Source of the DNA: Alloalcanivorax xenomutans | Lineage (GTDB): Bacteria > Pseudomonadota > Gammaproteobacteria > Pseudomonadales > Alcanivoracaceae | Length of the DNA stretch: 64,000 nt | Assembly (NCBI RefSeq): GCF_900217905.1 | Contig: NZ_OBMO01000008.1 | Location: 62,001-126,000, forward strand | Reading direction: 5' to 3' | Part shown: positions 26,729-37,329 of the stretch, piece by piece | Position numbering within the stretch: position 1 is the first letter of the stretch | Layout of the letters: each line of letters opens with the position of its first letter | Notes under the pieces: generated by a model | Told to the model about the DNA's origin: nothing | Databases searched by the model: none | The model's input: only the letters and a program-made list of their open reading frames with translations | Position numbers and translations under genes: made by a program

Positions 26729-29367
26729 TGTTGGCGAGACTGTTCCGGGGCGGCACCCGCGAAATTTTCGACTTCCCCGGCGGCATTCATCCGCCGGAGC
26801 ACAAAAGCGAATCCAACACCACGCCGATCCTCCCCGGCCCGCTTCCTTCGCAACTGATATTGCCGTTGAACATGCATATCGGCGCCCCCGCCCGGCCCTT
26901 GGTCCAGGTTGGTGACAAGGTGCTCAAGGGACAGCATCTGGCCGAAGGCAACGGTGCCGTCAGCGCCCCGGTCCATGCGCCGACGTCCGGCACCGTCGTT
27001 GCCATCGGACCGCGTCCGATCCAGCACCCCTCCGGCATGGACGCCCCATGTCTGGTATTGGAACCGGACGGCGAGGACCGCTGGGGAGACCGGGCGCCGC
27101 TGGATGACCCTTTCGCGCTGAGCCCCGGTGAATTGCTGGAGCGCATCGCCGAAGCCGGCATCGTCGGCCTTGGCGGCGCCGGTTTCCCCACCTCGGTGAA
27201 GGTGTCACTGGGCGATCATCAGCGCGTGCGTGAACTGATCGTCAACGGGGTCGAGTGCGAACCCTTCATTACCGCCGACGACCGCCTGATGCGCGAAAGA
27301 GCGGCGGATATCGTCCAGGGTATCCAGGTACTGCAGTATTTGCTGAATCCGGAACGGACCCTGCTCGGCATCGAGGACAATAAACCGGAAGCCGCCGCCG
27401 CTTTGCGCGCTGCCGCCGTCGGCGCCGATATCGACGTCCGCGTGGTGCCCACCAAGTACCCCTCCGGCGGCGAAAAACAGCTGATACAGCTGCTCACCGG
27501 CAAGGAAGTGGGCAGCGGCGGCCTGCCGATCCAGGTAGGCGTGGTGTGCCAGAACGTGGGCACCGCCTACGCTCTGAAGCGGGCCTTGTTCGACGGCGAA
27601 CCGCTGATCAGCCGCATCACCACGGTGACCGGGGACGCGGTGGCACGGCCCGGCAACTATGAGGTTCTGCTCGGCACCCCGGTGGCGGAATTGCTGCAGC
27701 ACGCCGGAGTCGACAAGACCCGGCTGCAACGGCTGGTGCTGGGTGGCCCGATGATGGGCTTCACTCTGCATAATCCGGCGATCCCGCTGGTGAAAACCAG
27801 CAACTGCCTGATCGCCGCATCCACCGATCTGTTGCCGGAGCCGGAGCCGGAGCAGGCCTGTATCCGCTGCGGCGCCTGCGCCGATGCCTGCCCCGCCAGC
27901 CTGTTACCCCAACAGCTGTACTGGTACGCTAAGAACGACGACCTGGAGCGGGCTCAACAGCAGAACCTGATGGACTGTATCGAGTGCGGCGCCTGCGCCT
28001 ATGTCTGCCCCAGCCATATTCCGTTGGTGCAGTACTACCGCTATGCCAAGGGCGAGATCCGTATCCAGGCGGCGGAGCGAGCCAAGGCGGACCGCGCCCG
28101 TGAGCGGTTCGAGGCCCGCCAGGCCCGGGTGGAAAAGGAGCAGGCCGAGAAAGAGGCACGCCGCCGCGCGCGCCAACAGGCCAACCGCGCTCCCGCAGCC
28201 GCCGGTGACAACGCCGCTGCCCTCAAGCAAGCCTCGTTGGACGCCTCCAAGGCCTATAAAGCAGCGGTCAAGGCCGCCAAGGAAGCGGAAAACCGGGGTG
28301 ATCCGGATCTGACCCGCTATCAGGCCGAAGTGGAGAAGCGGAAAACCGCCGCGGATCAGGCCAAAGCGGCGGTACGTGACGCCGGCAAGGCCGCGCCGCC
28401 GTCCACCGACACCCACCCCAAGGCCGAGGCGGACCTCAAGAAGCAGGTCGCCGACGCCTCCGCCGCTTACAAGAACGCTCTGCGCGAAGCCAAGGCCGCG
28501 CTGGCGGAAGAGCGGGAGGATGCCGCCACGCTGCAAAGCCGGGCGGAAACCCTGAAAGCAGAGGCGGACCGGCTCAAGGCCGCCCTGCGTGATGCCCGTG
28601 CCGGTCAGCCCGCCAGCGCCCCCACGGCCGCCCCGGATCCGGTGGAAGCACTGAAAAAAGCAGTGGCCGAAGCCTCGTCCGCCTACAAGGCGGCAGTGAA
28701 GGCAACCAAGGAGGCGGAACAAAACGAAGCCGATGACGCGGCCCGGTTGCGCGCCGAAGCCGACCGCCTGAAGGCCAAGGCGGACGAACTCAAGCAACAG
28801 CTGCGGGACGCCAAGGCCGCGGCGCCCGCCACGCCAAAAGCAGCGCCGTCCCCGGCCGCCGCTGCCGCGCCGACAACAACCGAACCAGCCGGCGCCGGTG
28901 GCCAAGCGTCCGCAAGCGACGAAGAAGCAGCCAAGCAGCAAAAACGCCTGAATGCCTTGAAGACCGCCTACAAGATGGCGCACAAGCAATACAAGGAAGC
29001 CCATTCCGCCCTCGACCGGGCCCGCCGCGACGGCGCCGTGGATCTGGCCGCGATGGAAGCCCGAGTGGAGAAGCTCAAGAGCAAAGCCGACCACACCCGC
29101 GATGCCCTGGATGCCCTGATGGACGAAACCAAGGCATCGCTGCTCGCCCATACCGGCAAGGATCTGAAAACCCTCAAGCTGGACGCCGCCCGCGCGGAAA
29201 CAGCGCTGCGGGACAAGAGCGACGAGTTGAAACGCCTGCGCGATACCGCCGACGAAGACACCCTGAAACGACTGACCTCGGAGCTGGGCACCCTGGAACA
29301 CGACGCTCATCTGGCGAGGCGGGCCCTGAAACAGGCCCTGGAAGAACACGGGCTGACGGAAGAATGA
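26728..29367 (+). CDS. rnfC: Rnf complex subunit RnfC with long repeat tail
   Basis: NADH- and FMN-binding peripheral subunit, homologous to NqrF/Nuo51-type folds, carrying two 4Fe-4S clusters ([14 protein letters not shown] and [14 protein letters not shown]). [12 protein letters not shown] and [13 protein letters not shown] are the NADH/FMN signatures. At 879 residues it is long. From about residue 470 it becomes an Ala/Lys/Glu-rich coiled coil with four repeats beginning near residues 498, 568, 641 and 742 (pattern AYKxAxKxAKEA...LKxxLRDA). The E. coli RsxC tail is also repetitive but shorter. The start at ATG 26728 overlaps the rnfB stop by one base. Confidence 0.95.
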   Translation: MLARLFRGGTREIFDFPGGIHPPEHKSESNTTPILPGPLPSQLILPLNMHIGAPARPLVQVGDKVLKGQHLAEGNGAVSAPVHAPTSGTVVAIGPRPIQHPSGMDAPCLVLEPDGEDRWGDRAPLDDPFALSPGELLERIAEAGIVGLGGAGFPTSVKVSLGDHQRVRELIVNGVECEPFITADDRLMRERAADIVQGIQVLQYLLNPERTLLGIEDNKPEAAAALRAAAVGADIDVRVVPTKYPSGGEKQLIQLLTGKEVGSGGLPIQVGVVCQNVGTAYALKRALFDGEPLISRITTVTGDAVARPGNYEVLLGTPVAELLQHAGVDKTRLQRLVLGGPMMGFTLHNPAIPLVKTSNCLIAASTDLLPEPEPEQACIRCGACADACPASLLPQQLYWYAKNDDLERAQQQNLMDCIECGACAYVCPSHIPLVQYYRYAKGEIRIQAAERAKADRARERFEARQARVEKEQAEKEARRRARQQANRAPAAAGDNAAALKQASLDASKAYKAAVKAAKEAENRGDPDLTRYQAEVEKRKTAADQAKAAVRDAGKAAPPSTDTHPKAEADLKKQVADASAAYKNALREAKAALAEEREDAATLQSRAETLKAEADRLKAALRDARAGQPASAPTAAPDPVEALKKAVAEASSAYKAAVKATKEAEQNEADDAARLRAEADRLKAKADELKQQLRDAKAAAPATPKAAPSPAAAAAPTTTEPAGAGGQASASDEEAAKQQKRLNALKTAYKMAHKQYKEAHSALDRARRDGAVDLAAMEARVEKLKSKADHTRDALDALMDETKASLLAHTGKDLKTLKLDAARAETALRDKSDELKRLRDTADEDTLKRLTSELGTLEHDAHLARRALKQALEEHGLTEE

Positions 29368-29398
29368 ATCCTATCGGAACACCAGGAGCGCAACGCAC

Positions 29399-30424
29399 AT
29401 GGCGCTGATCAACGCCTCATCGCCCCATACCCGGGGTCCCGTCGACACCGGCATGGTGATGCGCCAGGTAATCTACGCCACCCTGCCCGGCCTGGCGATA
29501 CTGACACTTTTGTTCGGCATCGGCACTTTGTTGAATGTGGTCTGGGCGATACTGGTGGCGGTACTCTGTGAAGCGGCCATGCTGCGTGCTCGTGGCCGTC
29601 CCATTGCATTGTACTTGCGCGATGGCAGCGCCGTGGTCACCGCCGTGCTGCTGGCTCTGGCCCTGCCCCCCACCGCGCCCTGGTGGCTGACGTTTATCGG
29701 TGTGGCGTTCGCCATTATCGTCGCCAAGCAGCTGTACGGCGGCCTGGGCATGAATCCGTTCAACCCGGCCATGGTCGGCTACGTGCTGCTACTGATCTCC
29801 TTCCCGGTAGCGATGACCAACTGGGTCGGCGGCGCTCCCTATCGCACTCCCGATGTTCTGGAAAGCGTATTCCAGTTCCTCGGGCATGGCGCGCTTGACG
29901 GCCTTTCCGGGGCAACCCCTCTGGACACCTTTCGCACCTTCGCCGGCAACGCCGATGCGCTGGATCGCATGATTGTTCTGCATGGTCGCTGGGCCGGGCT
30001 CGGCTGGGAATGGGTCAATCTGGCGTTTCTGCTTGGCGGGCTATACCTGCTGTTCCGTCGCGTGATCGGCTGGCATATTCCGCTGGCCTTTCTCGCTGGC
30101 CTTGCCCTGCCGGCGCTGATCGCCTGGCAGATTGACCCGTTGCGTTATGCCGATCCGCTGTTTCATCTGTTTTCCGGCGGCACCATGCTTGGCGCCTTTT
30201 TCATCGCCACCGATCCGGTCAGCGCCGCCACCAGCTCACGTGGGCGTCTGATCTACGGCGCGCTGATCGGAATACTGATTTGGGTGATCCGCACCTATGG
30301 CGGCTATCCGGACGCGGTGGCGTTCTCGGTGCTGCTGTTGAATCTGGCGGCCCCGTTCATTGATTACTACACCCGGCCGCGCACCTATGGCCACGAGCGC
30401 GCCAAGCGGGGAGCCGGCTCATGA
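29399..30424 (+). CDS. rnfD: Rnf complex subunit RnfD
   Basis: Membrane subunit of 341 residues with about nine helices and covalently bound FMN. The flavinylation motif GLSGATPLD contains the acceptor Thr. [18 protein letters not shown] and [13 protein letters not shown] are RnfD/NqrB family signatures. It is part of the ion-translocating core. The stop overlaps the rnfG start (ATGA), so they are co-translated. Confidence 0.95.
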   Translation: MALINASSPHTRGPVDTGMVMRQVIYATLPGLAILTLLFGIGTLLNVVWAILVAVLCEAAMLRARGRPIALYLRDGSAVVTAVLLALALPPTAPWWLTFIGVAFAIIVAKQLYGGLGMNPFNPAMVGYVLLLISFPVAMTNWVGGAPYRTPDVLESVFQFLGHGALDGLSGATPLDTFRTFAGNADALDRMIVLHGRWAGLGWEWVNLAFLLGGLYLLFRRVIGWHIPLAFLAGLALPALIAWQIDPLRYADPLFHLFSGGTMLGAFFIATDPVSAATSSRGRLIYGALIGILIWVIRTYGGYPDAVAFSVLLLNLAAPFIDYYTRPRTYGHERAKRGAGS

Positions 30425-31068
30425 TTGGCCAGGCGATTACCCGCAACGCGGTGATTCTCGGTCTGTTCGCCATCGGCACCGCCGCCACTCTGGCGCTGAC
30501 CAATCAAGCCACCCGGCAGCGGGTGGAGTGCAACCGGCAAGCCGCCCTGGCGGACGCTCTGGCCCAGGTGATGCCACCGGCCCGGCACGACAATCCGTTA
30601 TTGGATGACAGCATTACCGTTACCGACCCCTTACTGGGCCACGGCGAGCATCATATCTACCGTGCCCGTCTTGGCGGCGAGGCCAGCGGCGCGGTACTGG
30701 AAGCGGTGGCGCCGGACGGCTACGGTGGTGATATCCGTTTGATCGTCGGCGTCGACCGTGACGGCACCGTACTCGGCGTGCGCGTGGTGCCACCGCATAA
30801 TGAAACCCCGGGGCTGGGCGATAATATCGAAATCCGCAAATCCGATTGGATTCTGGGATTCAACGGCACTTCCCTCGAGCAGCCGTCCGCTTCGGGATGG
30901 GCAGTGAAGAAGGACGGCGGCCGGTTTGACAGTTTCACCGGTGCCACCATCACTCCCCGGGCGGTGGTAAGCGCCGTGCATGGCGCCCTGCGTTACTATC
31001 AGGCGCACGGAGATGAGGTGTTCAAAGCGCCCGCCCAAGCGCAGACAACGGAGAGCTGTGATGGCTGA
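30421..31068 (+). CDS. rnfG: Rnf complex subunit RnfG
   Basis: A subunit of 215 residues anchored by one N-terminal helix ([20 protein letters not shown]), with a periplasmic FMN domain. The covalent FMN attachment motif is [13 protein letters not shown], with the second Thr of the SGAT-like motif as acceptor. GLGDNIEI is also typical. The last 8 nt overlap rnfE. Confidence 0.94.
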   Translation: MIGQAITRNAVILGLFAIGTAATLALTNQATRQRVECNRQAALADALAQVMPPARHDNPLLDDSITVTDPLLGHGEHHIYRARLGGEASGAVLEAVAPDGYGGDIRLIVGVDRDGTVLGVRVVPPHNETPGLGDNIEIRKSDWILGFNGTSLEQPSASGWAVKKDGGRFDSFTGATITPRAVVSAVHGALRYYQAHGDEVFKAPAQAQTTESCDG

Positions 31069-31774
31069 CGTGGATTACGGCAAGATCACCCGCGATGGGT
31101 TGTGGAATAACAATCCGGCCACCGTGCAGATTCTCGGCCTGTGCCCACTGTTGGCGGTGACCGGTTCTGTGGTCAATGCTCTTGGTCTGGGCCTGGCCAC
31201 GCTGGTGGTGCTGATGGGGTCCAACGCCGCCGTGTCGCTGATCCGTCACTATGTCACCGACGCCGTACGGTTGCCCGCCTTTGTCATGATCATCGCCGCC
31301 ATGGTGACGGTGATCGAGATGCTGATGCAGGCGTTCACCTTCGAGCTGTACCAGATTCTGGGGATCTTTATTCCTCTGATCGTGACCAACTGCACCGTGC
31401 TCGGACGCGCCGACGCTTTCGCCAGCAAGCACGCGTTGCTGCCGGCGGTGACCGACGGTTTCATGATGGGCCTGGGTTTTCTGATCGTGCTGGTGATTCT
31501 TGGCGCCCTGCGCGAAGTGGTTGGCGCCGGCACCCTGTTCGCCAATATGCAATTGCTGCTCGGCCCCTGGGCGGAACAGCTGCGAATCGAGATCATCCCC
31601 AACTACGGCGGCTTCCTGCTCGCGGTCCTTCCCCCCGGGGCCTTCCTGGGGCTGGGTCTGATCATCGCCGGCAAGAATGTCATCGACAAACGGATGAAAG
31701 CCGCCAAACAGCGCCGAGAGGCCCCTTCCTCCTCCGGCAGCCGCCGCGTCCGCACCACCGGTAAAGTCAGTTGA
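31061..31774 (+). CDS. rnfE: Rnf complex subunit RnfE
   Basis: Membrane subunit of 237 residues, paralogous to RnfA and forming the other half of the core. It has the motifs [20 protein letters not shown] and [21 protein letters not shown] with the two cluster-ligand Cys. The start ATG lies inside the rnfG end. In Enterobacteria and Pseudomonas nth usually follows immediately; here nth is displaced by about 2.2 kb. Confidence 0.95.
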   Translation: MADVDYGKITRDGLWNNNPATVQILGLCPLLAVTGSVVNALGLGLATLVVLMGSNAAVSLIRHYVTDAVRLPAFVMIIAAMVTVIEMLMQAFTFELYQILGIFIPLIVTNCTVLGRADAFASKHALLPAVTDGFMMGLGFLIVLVILGALREVVGAGTLFANMQLLLGPWAEQLRIEIIPNYGGFLLAVLPPGAFLGLGLIIAGKNVIDKRMKAAKQRREAPSSSGSRRVRTTGKVS

Positions 31775-31948
31775 TCGGAACCGGCGGGTCACGCCGGTTT
31801 CACCTTTCTTTCGCCTGAAAAGCCGCTCTGATAACCAAAAATTTGGTGTGCCGCCAGTCGCGATTTTACTACTGTTATACAACGGGTCGGCCAAAATCCA
31901 CGATAATAAGCTCATACAACGGCAAACTTTAATAAAAGGAGCCCCCCC

Positions 31949-32479
31949 ATGAAGAGTGCAGCCCTTGTCGCTTTGACCGTCGTGGGTACCGTTGCCGTGG
32001 CCGGGATCGGATATGGCGCCTACCAGGCAATAGCCCCGAAACAGTCCGGCTATGCCGAGGTGACGAACGTGGAACCCATCGTCAAGAAATGGCAGGAACC
32101 CCGCGAGGTCTGTCAGGACGTGGCGGTACAACGTCAGGCTCCGGTGAAGGACCAGCATCGTATTACCGGTAGCGCCATTGGCGCCGTGGTCGGCGGCGTG
32201 ATCGGCCATCAGTTCGGTGGCGGCAGCGGCAAGGACGCGGCCACCGCGGGTGGTGCCATCGTTGGCGGTATCGCCGGCAACCAGGCGCAGAAGAAAATGC
32301 AGCAAAACAACACCGTCACCACCACCGAGCGGCGTTGTAACACGGTAATGGACAACAAGAGCTCCGTGGAGGGCTACGAGGTCACTTACGTGTTCGACGG
32401 TAAGAAAGACACCATCAAAATGGACAACAAACCGGGTGACCGGCTGCGTATTGAGGACGGCCACGTCATCACCCAGTAA
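31949..32479 (+). CDS. Glycine-zipper 2TM-domain protein
   Basis: A 176-residue envelope protein. It has an N-terminal hydrophobic signal/anchor (ALVALTVVGTVAVAGIGYGAYQ) and a central glycine-zipper region, SAIGAVVGGVIGHQFGGGSG and GGAIVGGIAGNQ, as in SlyB/PcP-like (Rick_17kDa) proteins. A C-terminal beta-rich domain with paired cysteines follows (EVCQD and ERRCNT). No lipobox is seen, unlike SlyB. AAAAGGAG precedes the ATG by about 7 nt. The function is unknown. It is followed by a strong bidirectional terminator. Confidence 0.82.
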   Translation: MKSAALVALTVVGTVAVAGIGYGAYQAIAPKQSGYAEVTNVEPIVKKWQEPREVCQDVAVQRQAPVKDQHRITGSAIGAVVGGVIGHQFGGGSGKDAATAGGAIVGGIAGNQAQKKMQQNNTVTTTERRCNTVMDNKSSVEGYEVTYVFDGKKDTIKMDNKPGDRLRIEDGHVITQ

Positions 32480-32509
32480 GGACGCAAAACCGAAAAAGCG
32501 CTCACCATC

Positions 32510-32545
32510 AAAAAGGCCGCTGGAAAGGATTCCAGCGGCCTTTTT
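32510..32545. terminator. Bidirectional rho-independent terminator
   Basis: The perfect 11-bp stem GGCCGCTGGAA/TTCCAGCGGCC with loop AGGA is flanked by AAAAA and TTTTT. It ends the glycine-zipper gene and could stop read-through from the opposite strand. Confidence 0.93.
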
Positions 32546-32708
32546 GCAGTTGACAGTTGATAGTGGACAGTTGACAGCGAAAAACAAAGAAAAGACGAAA
32601 CAGCCTGATCTTTAGCCGCCGTGGGAAGCTTGCTTGCAAGCGAACGGGGTTCGCTCAGGTGTTTGCAATATTCCTGTTTTTATTTTTTCGCTATCAACTG
32701 TCAATTGC
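32546..32708. repeat. 163-bp MITE-like element with terminal inverted repeats
   Basis: GCAGTTGACAGTTGATAG (32546-32563) is matched in inverse orientation by 32691-32708 with one mismatch in 18. A second partial copy (GGACAGTTGACAG) follows the left end. The interior holds a REP-like unit at about 32626-32660 similar to the BIME arm at 8510-8533. No coding frame is seen. It sits exactly between the terminator and the stop of gltS. Confidence 0.6.
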
Positions 32709-32711
32709 TTT

Positions 32712-33887
32712 TCACCCTCCAAGTACAGAAACAAATCCCTGAATAATAGTGGCGTTGACGATATCGACGATGAAACCGCCCACCACCGGAATGATGATGA
32801 AGGCCAACGGCGAGGGACCGTGATGCTGCGTCACGGCCTGGATATTGGCCACCGCGGTGGGCGTGGCACCCATGGCGAAACCGCAATGGCCGGCGCACAA
32901 CACCGCGGAATCGTAGTTCCGGCCCATCACTCTGAACGTGACAAAAACAATAAAACTGACCGCCAGCGCCACCTGAACCAGCAGCATGGCCAGCATCGGC
33001 AGCGCCAGATCCACCAATTGCAATAACTGCAGACTCATCAGCGTGATGGCAAGAAACACGCTCAGCGAGGTGTTGCCCACCATCTCGATGGTGGCGTCAT
33101 TCACCGGCCACAGCCGGCGGGCCAGGTTACCCAGCAGAATGCAGACGAACAGCACCCAGACAAAGGTCGGCAGGCGCACCCAGTGCTGGGAGTAGTGTTC
33201 CGCCACGGAACCCACCACCACACCGATGGACAACAGCATGAGAATACGCACCACACTGGCGGCGGCAATGGGACGGGGCTTTTCCGCGCCATCGTATTCG
33301 CCATCCTCGCGGCCAGCGGGGACCTGCAGCCTATAGCGCCGAATCAGCATCATTGCCAATGGCCCACCCAGTAGCGCCCCGAATACCAGACCAAAAGTAG
33401 CGGACGCCGCGGCCAGTTCGCTGGCGCCGTCAATACCAAAGTTATTGGCAAAGACTTCGCCCCAGGCGATACCCGTGCCGTGGCCGCCGGTCATGGTGAT
33501 CGAGCCTCCCAGCAGGCCGTAGAACGGTGACAGTCCCAGCAGTTTGGCCATCAGGACACCGGCCACGTCCTGCAGAAATACCAGGATGATCACCAGAATC
33601 GCGAACACCACCATCGGCCAGCCACCCTGGCGCAGCAAACGAAAATCCGCGGCCAGGCCCACCGCGCCGAAGAAAAACAGCATGGCGGGGCCTTTCAGAG
33701 CATCATCGAAGGCCAGCGATACACCCGCCAGCTGCAGACCGGTGACCAGCAGCGTGGCAAGCAGCCCGCCCACCACCGGTTCCGGCATATTGAGGTCGGA
33801 CAGAATACGGAACCGATGAACCAATAACTGCCCCACTACCAATACGATGAGGGCCACCATCAGGGTTTCCATGGCGGAAAACTGCAT
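32712..33887 (-). CDS. gltS: Sodium/glutamate symporter
   Basis: A 391-residue GltS-family carrier that imports glutamate with Na+. There are about ten to twelve hydrophobic helices. The family blocks MPEPVVGGLLATLL, GGSITMTGGHGTG and CGFAMGATPTAVANIQ are present (the latter two are the GltS signature re-entrant regions). ATG 33887 has GGGAG 5 nt upstream; a GTG two codons earlier is less likely. It is divergent from nth and converges on the glycine-zipper gene. Confidence 0.93.
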   Translation of the reverse strand: MQFSAMETLMVALIVLVVGQLLVHRFRILSDLNMPEPVVGGLLATLLVTGLQLAGVSLAFDDALKGPAMLFFFGAVGLAADFRLLRQGGWPMVVFAILVIILVFLQDVAGVLMAKLLGLSPFYGLLGGSITMTGGHGTGIAWGEVFANNFGIDGASELAAASATFGLVFGALLGGPLAMMLIRRYRLQVPAGREDGEYDGAEKPRPIAAASVVRILMLLSIGVVVGSVAEHYSQHWVRLPTFVWVLFVCILLGNLARRLWPVNDATIEMVGNTSLSVFLAITLMSLQLLQLVDLALPMLAMLLVQVALAVSFIVFVTFRVMGRNYDSAVLCAGHCGFAMGATPTAVANIQAVTQHHGPSPLAFIIIPVVGGFIVDIVNATIIQGFVSVLGG

Positions 33888-34022
33888 ACTCACTCCCTTT
33901 TCCTTCGCCCTCTTACCGGGGACATGGGCAATCTGTTTTTGACGCGGGGAAGTCCGGTTCGTTCCGACGTGGCGATAGCGCCCTGATTCGCTATACTGCG
34001 GCGATCTGATTCAGGAGCAGGC

Positions 34023-34661
34023 ATGAATCGCGAGAAACGCACGGAAATTTTCCGCCGTCTGCGGGCACAGCGTCCTCACCCCACCACGGAACTGAACTAC
34101 AACACCCCTTTTGAATTACTGGTGGCGGTGGTGCTGTCCGCCCAGGCCACCGATGTCGGCGTCAACAAGGCCACCGATCGCTTGTTTCCGGTGGCCAATA
34201 CGCCGGAAGCGATTCTGGCATTGGGCGTGGACGGTTTGAAGGAATACATCAAAACCATTGGGCTGTTTAATTCCAAGGCCAATAACGTCATTAAACTGTG
34301 CGAGCAGCTGCTCGCCTTTCATGGTGGCGAAGTGCCGCGTGATCGCGCCGCTCTGGAGGCGCTGCCTGGCGTCGGCCGTAAAACCGCCAACGTGGTGCTC
34401 AACACCGCCTTCGGTGAGCCCACCATCGCCGTGGACACCCATATTTTCCGCGTGTCCAATCGCACCCGCATCGCGCCGGGGAAAAACGTCAACGAAGTGG
34501 AGCAACGCTTGCTCCGGGTCGTCCCGGAGGAATTCAAGCGTGACTGTCACCACTGGCTGATCCTGCACGGGCGTTACACCTGCGTGGCTCGCAAGCCAAA
34601 GTGCGGAGAATGCATCATCGCCGATCTATGCGAGTTTCCGCGGAGTCAGCGGCCGGTGTAA
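34023..34661 (+). CDS. nth: Endonuclease III (DNA glycosylase/AP lyase)
   Basis: Removes oxidised pyrimidines and nicks abasic sites. The protein has 212 residues. The helix-hairpin-helix LPGVGRKTANVVL carries the catalytic Lys, VDTHIFRVSNR carries the catalytic Asp, and the 4Fe-4S cluster motif C-x6-C-x2-C-x5-C is CVARKPKCGECIIADLC. ATG 34023 has CAGGAG upstream. Confidence 0.97.
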   Translation: MNREKRTEIFRRLRAQRPHPTTELNYNTPFELLVAVVLSAQATDVGVNKATDRLFPVANTPEAILALGVDGLKEYIKTIGLFNSKANNVIKLCEQLLAFHGGEVPRDRAALEALPGVGRKTANVVLNTAFGEPTIAVDTHIFRVSNRTRIAPGKNVNEVEQRLLRVVPEEFKRDCHHWLILHGRYTCVARKPKCGECIIADLCEFPRSQRPV

Positions 34662-34717
34662 GCCCCATCCGTATCCTGGTGCCAGCCCGCCCTATACGGC
34701 GGCACATCCAGCGCTGA

Positions 34718-34777
34718 TTCGCTGCCAGGGCAGCGAAAGACCTGTTACTACCATGGCTCCCGGACAAGCCGGGAGCC
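34718..34777. repeat. Two perfect intergenic hairpins after nth
   Basis: TTCGCTGCC-AG-GGCAGCGAA (34718-34737) and GGCTCCCGG-ACAAG-CCGGGAGCC (34755-34777) are perfect 9-bp-arm palindromes between the convergent nth and the ComEA-like gene. The second is followed by GGGTTT and may terminate nth. Confidence 0.65.
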
Positions 34778-34786
34778 GGGTTTCAC

Positions 34787-35101
34787 TTACAACGTCAGCC
34801 GGTCGCGGATCGCCTGCAGGGTTTTCTCACCAATGCCCTTGATCGCCAGCAACTGCTCCACATCCTGAAACGGCCCTTCCTGTTCCCGCCAGGCAATGAT
34901 CGCCTCGGCGGTCTTCGGGCCGACGCCCTTGAGCAATTGCAGCTCCGCCGACGTGGCCTGATTCAGGTTGATGGTCTGTTCCACCACCGCCGAAGCCGTG
35001 GCACTGTCCAGCGCCGGATCCTCCGCTGCCTGGGTGGCCTGGGTCCAGACCGCCGATCCCAGCAACGCCGCCACCAAACACAATGCACGATAGAGTTTCA
35101 T
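34787..35101 (-). CDS. ComEA-like helix-hairpin-helix protein
   Basis: A 104-residue secreted protein. The signal peptide is MKLYRALCLVAALLGSAVWTQATQA. A ComEA-type helix-hairpin-helix DNA-binding repeat follows: INLNQATSAELQLLKGVGPK, AEAIIAWREQEGPF and LLAIKGIGEKTLQAI. ComEA proteins bind incoming DNA in the periplasm of competent cells. AGGAG 7 nt upstream selects ATG 35101; a longer frame to 35137 lacks one. Confidence 0.88.
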   Translation of the reverse strand: MKLYRALCLVAALLGSAVWTQATQAAEDPALDSATASAVVEQTINLNQATSAELQLLKGVGPKTAEAIIAWREQEGPFQDVEQLLAIKGIGEKTLQAIRDRLTL

Positions 35102-35195
35102 TCCCTTCTCCTTAAGGTTTGTTGTTGGAGAAGACACTCTAAACGGGACGCGCGGAGCAGGCTGTCCGCCATTTCAGACAGTTATCGTCAGTGTT

Positions 35196-35891
35196 TCAGG
35201 ACAAACTCTGTAGGATTTCGTCCACCACCGCGGCCGGCTCCGCCGCCTGGGTGATAGGGCGGCCGATAACCATGTAGGAGACGCCCTGCTCGCGGGCCTG
35301 GCGCGGGGTCATGATGCGGCGCTGATCGTCACTGGTACTGCCCTCGGGACGAATGCCCGGTGTCACCAGCAGGAAGTTCTCGCCCCGGGCGCGACGCAGC
35401 ACCGGTGCTTCCAGGGCGGAACAGACCACGCCATCCAGACCGCTCTCCTCGGTCAATCGCGCCAGTGCCATCACCTGCTCCTCGGCGGCACGGGCAATGC
35501 CCACTTCGCGCAGATCGTCGCTGGTCTGGCTGGTCAATACCGTCACCGCGGTAAGCAAGGGCCGGCGGGCGGCACCTTCCAGCGCTTCCCGGGCGGCGCT
35601 CATCATGCGCTTGCCGCCACTGGCATGCACATTGACCATCCACACGCCCAATTCGGCGGCGGCGCGCACGGCGCCGGCCACGGTGTTGGGGATGTCGTGA
35701 TACTTGAGGTCCAGAAACACGTCAAAGCCCTGGTCCTGTAACGCTCTCACCACATCGGGACCGGCCCGGGTAAACAGCTCCTTGCCCACTTTTACCCGTA
35801 CCCGGGCGGGGTCCAGCCGCGCCGCCATGGCCAGGGCGTCCTCGGCGCGAGGGTAGTCCAGAGCAACGATAATGGGACTGCTGGGGGTCAC
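35196..35891 (-). CDS. pyrF: Orotidine 5'-phosphate decarboxylase
   Basis: Last step of UMP synthesis. The protein has 231 residues with a TIM barrel. [10 protein letters not shown] and the catalytic array [11 protein letters not shown] (Lys and Asp) are clear, with VTPGIRPEG and VIGRPITQA as the phosphate-binding loops. It starts at GTG 35891 overlapping the lapB stop (GTGA), with AAGGAG about 10 nt upstream. pyrF after lapB is the usual gammaproteobacterial order. Confidence 0.95.
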   Translation of the reverse strand: MTPSSPIIVALDYPRAEDALAMAARLDPARVRVKVGKELFTRAGPDVVRALQDQGFDVFLDLKYHDIPNTVAGAVRAAAELGVWMVNVHASGGKRMMSAAREALEGAARRPLLTAVTVLTSQTSDDLREVGIARAAEEQVMALARLTEESGLDGVVCSALEAPVLRRARGENFLLVTPGIRPEGSTSDDQRRIMTPRQAREQGVSYMVIGRPITQAAEPAAVVDEILQSLS

Positions 35892-37066
35892 GATTTGGCG
35901 TCTCCTTCGGATCGCGGTTTGATGGTGCCCCAGCGGCGGCAACTCGGGCAGCGCCATTGCAACAGCGGCGTGGTAAAGCCGCAACGACGGCATTGATAGA
36001 TGGTGCGGTCGCTCATCAGCCTTTGCGTCAATTGCTTGAGCAATTCGAGCTGTTCACGGGCTTCGCTTTGATCAGCCACCTGCAGATTCATATCGATCAG
36101 GCGATCCAACCCCCGAACGGAGGGGTTGGCCTGCATGTACTCGGCGATGAATTTGGCCGCTTCACGATCGCCATAGCGCTCCTTGAGCTGACCGGACAGC
36201 ACCAGCACCCGGGCGGTGCTGGGATGCTCGGCGCTGTAGTCGGCGAGCATGCGGATGAAGTCCTCTTCCTGCTCCAGTTGTTCATAGCACTGACGCAGAT
36301 CGTCCAGGTATTCATCGAAGAAGTCGCGGTCCTGATCCCAGATGCGGCGGAAGGCGGCGATGGCCGCTTCCCAATTCTGTTCGCGCATTTCCAGGCGCCC
36401 CAGATCGACGCTGGCGCGCACGCACTCCTTATCGAAGCCCAGGGCGCGGCGCAACGTGCGGCGGGCCGGCCCCAGTTCGCTACGGGCCACCTGCCCTTCC
36501 GCCTCCTCGCAGCAATACTGGGCCAGAATCGGCGCGATCTTGGCGTCGCCCTTGATCAGCCGCTCGCCCATGGCAATGGCATTGGGCCAGTCACGCTCCT
36601 GCTCATAGAGCTTCATCAGCTGACGCGTTACCTGCTCGCGCTGCTCACAATCCTGGTCGAGCATTTCCAGCAGCACTTCCTCGGCGCGGTCGAACAACCC
36701 GCCGGCGAAATAATCCTCGGCCAGCTCAAGCTGGATCTGCTCCTGGGTGGGCCGCGGCAAATCGCCGCTTTCCAGCAGGTGGGAGTGGATCAGGGTGGCA
36801 CGGTCGAACTCGCCTCTTTTGCGAAACAGGCGCGCCATGCTGAGGTGGGTTTCCAGGGTCTGGGGGCTGACCTCCAGACTGCTGAGCAGGGCTTCCACCG
36901 CCTTGTCCGGCTCCTCGTTGAGGAGGAAGTTGAGCCCGGCCACGTATTCCTGGGACAGCGACGCCATGCGCCGCCGTTGCCGCCGCTTGCCTTCACGCCG
37001 CCCCAGGAAGAACCCCATGGCGATGGCGAAGAAGAACAGCGGTATCAGCCATAGGGGTTCACTCAT
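35888..37066 (-). CDS. lapB: LapB (YciM), LPS assembly regulator
   Basis: Inner-membrane TPR protein of 392 residues that controls LpxC turnover with FtsH and so balances LPS synthesis. An N-terminal helix ([18 protein letters not shown]) anchors a cytoplasmic domain of about nine TPR-like repeats. The C-terminal rubredoxin-type zinc site is [18 protein letters not shown]. The start overlaps the lapA stop (ATGA) and the end overlaps pyrF (GTGA). Confidence 0.95.
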   Translation of the reverse strand: MSEPLWLIPLFFFAIAMGFFLGRREGKRRQRRRMASLSQEYVAGLNFLLNEEPDKAVEALLSSLEVSPQTLETHLSMARLFRKRGEFDRATLIHSHLLESGDLPRPTQEQIQLELAEDYFAGGLFDRAEEVLLEMLDQDCEQREQVTRQLMKLYEQERDWPNAIAMGERLIKGDAKIAPILAQYCCEEAEGQVARSELGPARRTLRRALGFDKECVRASVDLGRLEMREQNWEAAIAAFRRIWDQDRDFFDEYLDDLRQCYEQLEQEEDFIRMLADYSAEHPSTARVLVLSGQLKERYGDREAAKFIAEYMQANPSVRGLDRLIDMNLQVADQSEAREQLELLKQLTQRLMSDRTIYQCRRCGFTTPLLQWRCPSCRRWGTIKPRSEGDAKS

Positions 37067-37302
37067 GAACGGCTTCCAAACAACCCACGCAGTCCTTTAA
37101 AGCCCAGCCCGGTGAGCAGCCCGGCCAACAGGCCCACGGCAAGCAGACCCACGGCAAGCACGCCCAGGCTGACCTGCCAGCGCCATCCCTGGATCAACAT
37201 ATCCAGAGTCACCATTTGAGTGTTGGCGGTAACAAAGAAGAATGCGGCCAGGAAAATGGCCAGCAGTACCAGAATCAACAGAGCACGGTAGAGAGTTCGC
37301 AT
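37063..37302 (-). CDS. lapA: LapA (DUF1049) inner-membrane protein
   Basis: A 79-residue protein with two helices, LLILVLLAIFLAAFFFVTAN and VSLGVLAVGLLAVGLLAGLLTGL, joined by a short periplasmic loop. It is the partner of LapB. It overlaps lapB by four bases and lies downstream of ihfB, the classical arrangement. Confidence 0.93.
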   Translation of the reverse strand: MRTLYRALLILVLLAIFLAAFFFVTANTQMVTLDMLIQGWRWQVSLGVLAVGLLAVGLLAGLLTGLGFKGLRGLFGSRS

Positions 37303-37329
37303 GTCGGTCAGGCCCCGGTGTCGTCGGTA

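Noticed and set aside
27904-29349. 481-residue Gly/Phe-rich frame opposite rnfC
   Set aside because: It is the complement of Ala/Lys repeats in the RnfC tail; its composition mirrors the repeat rather than a protein fold.
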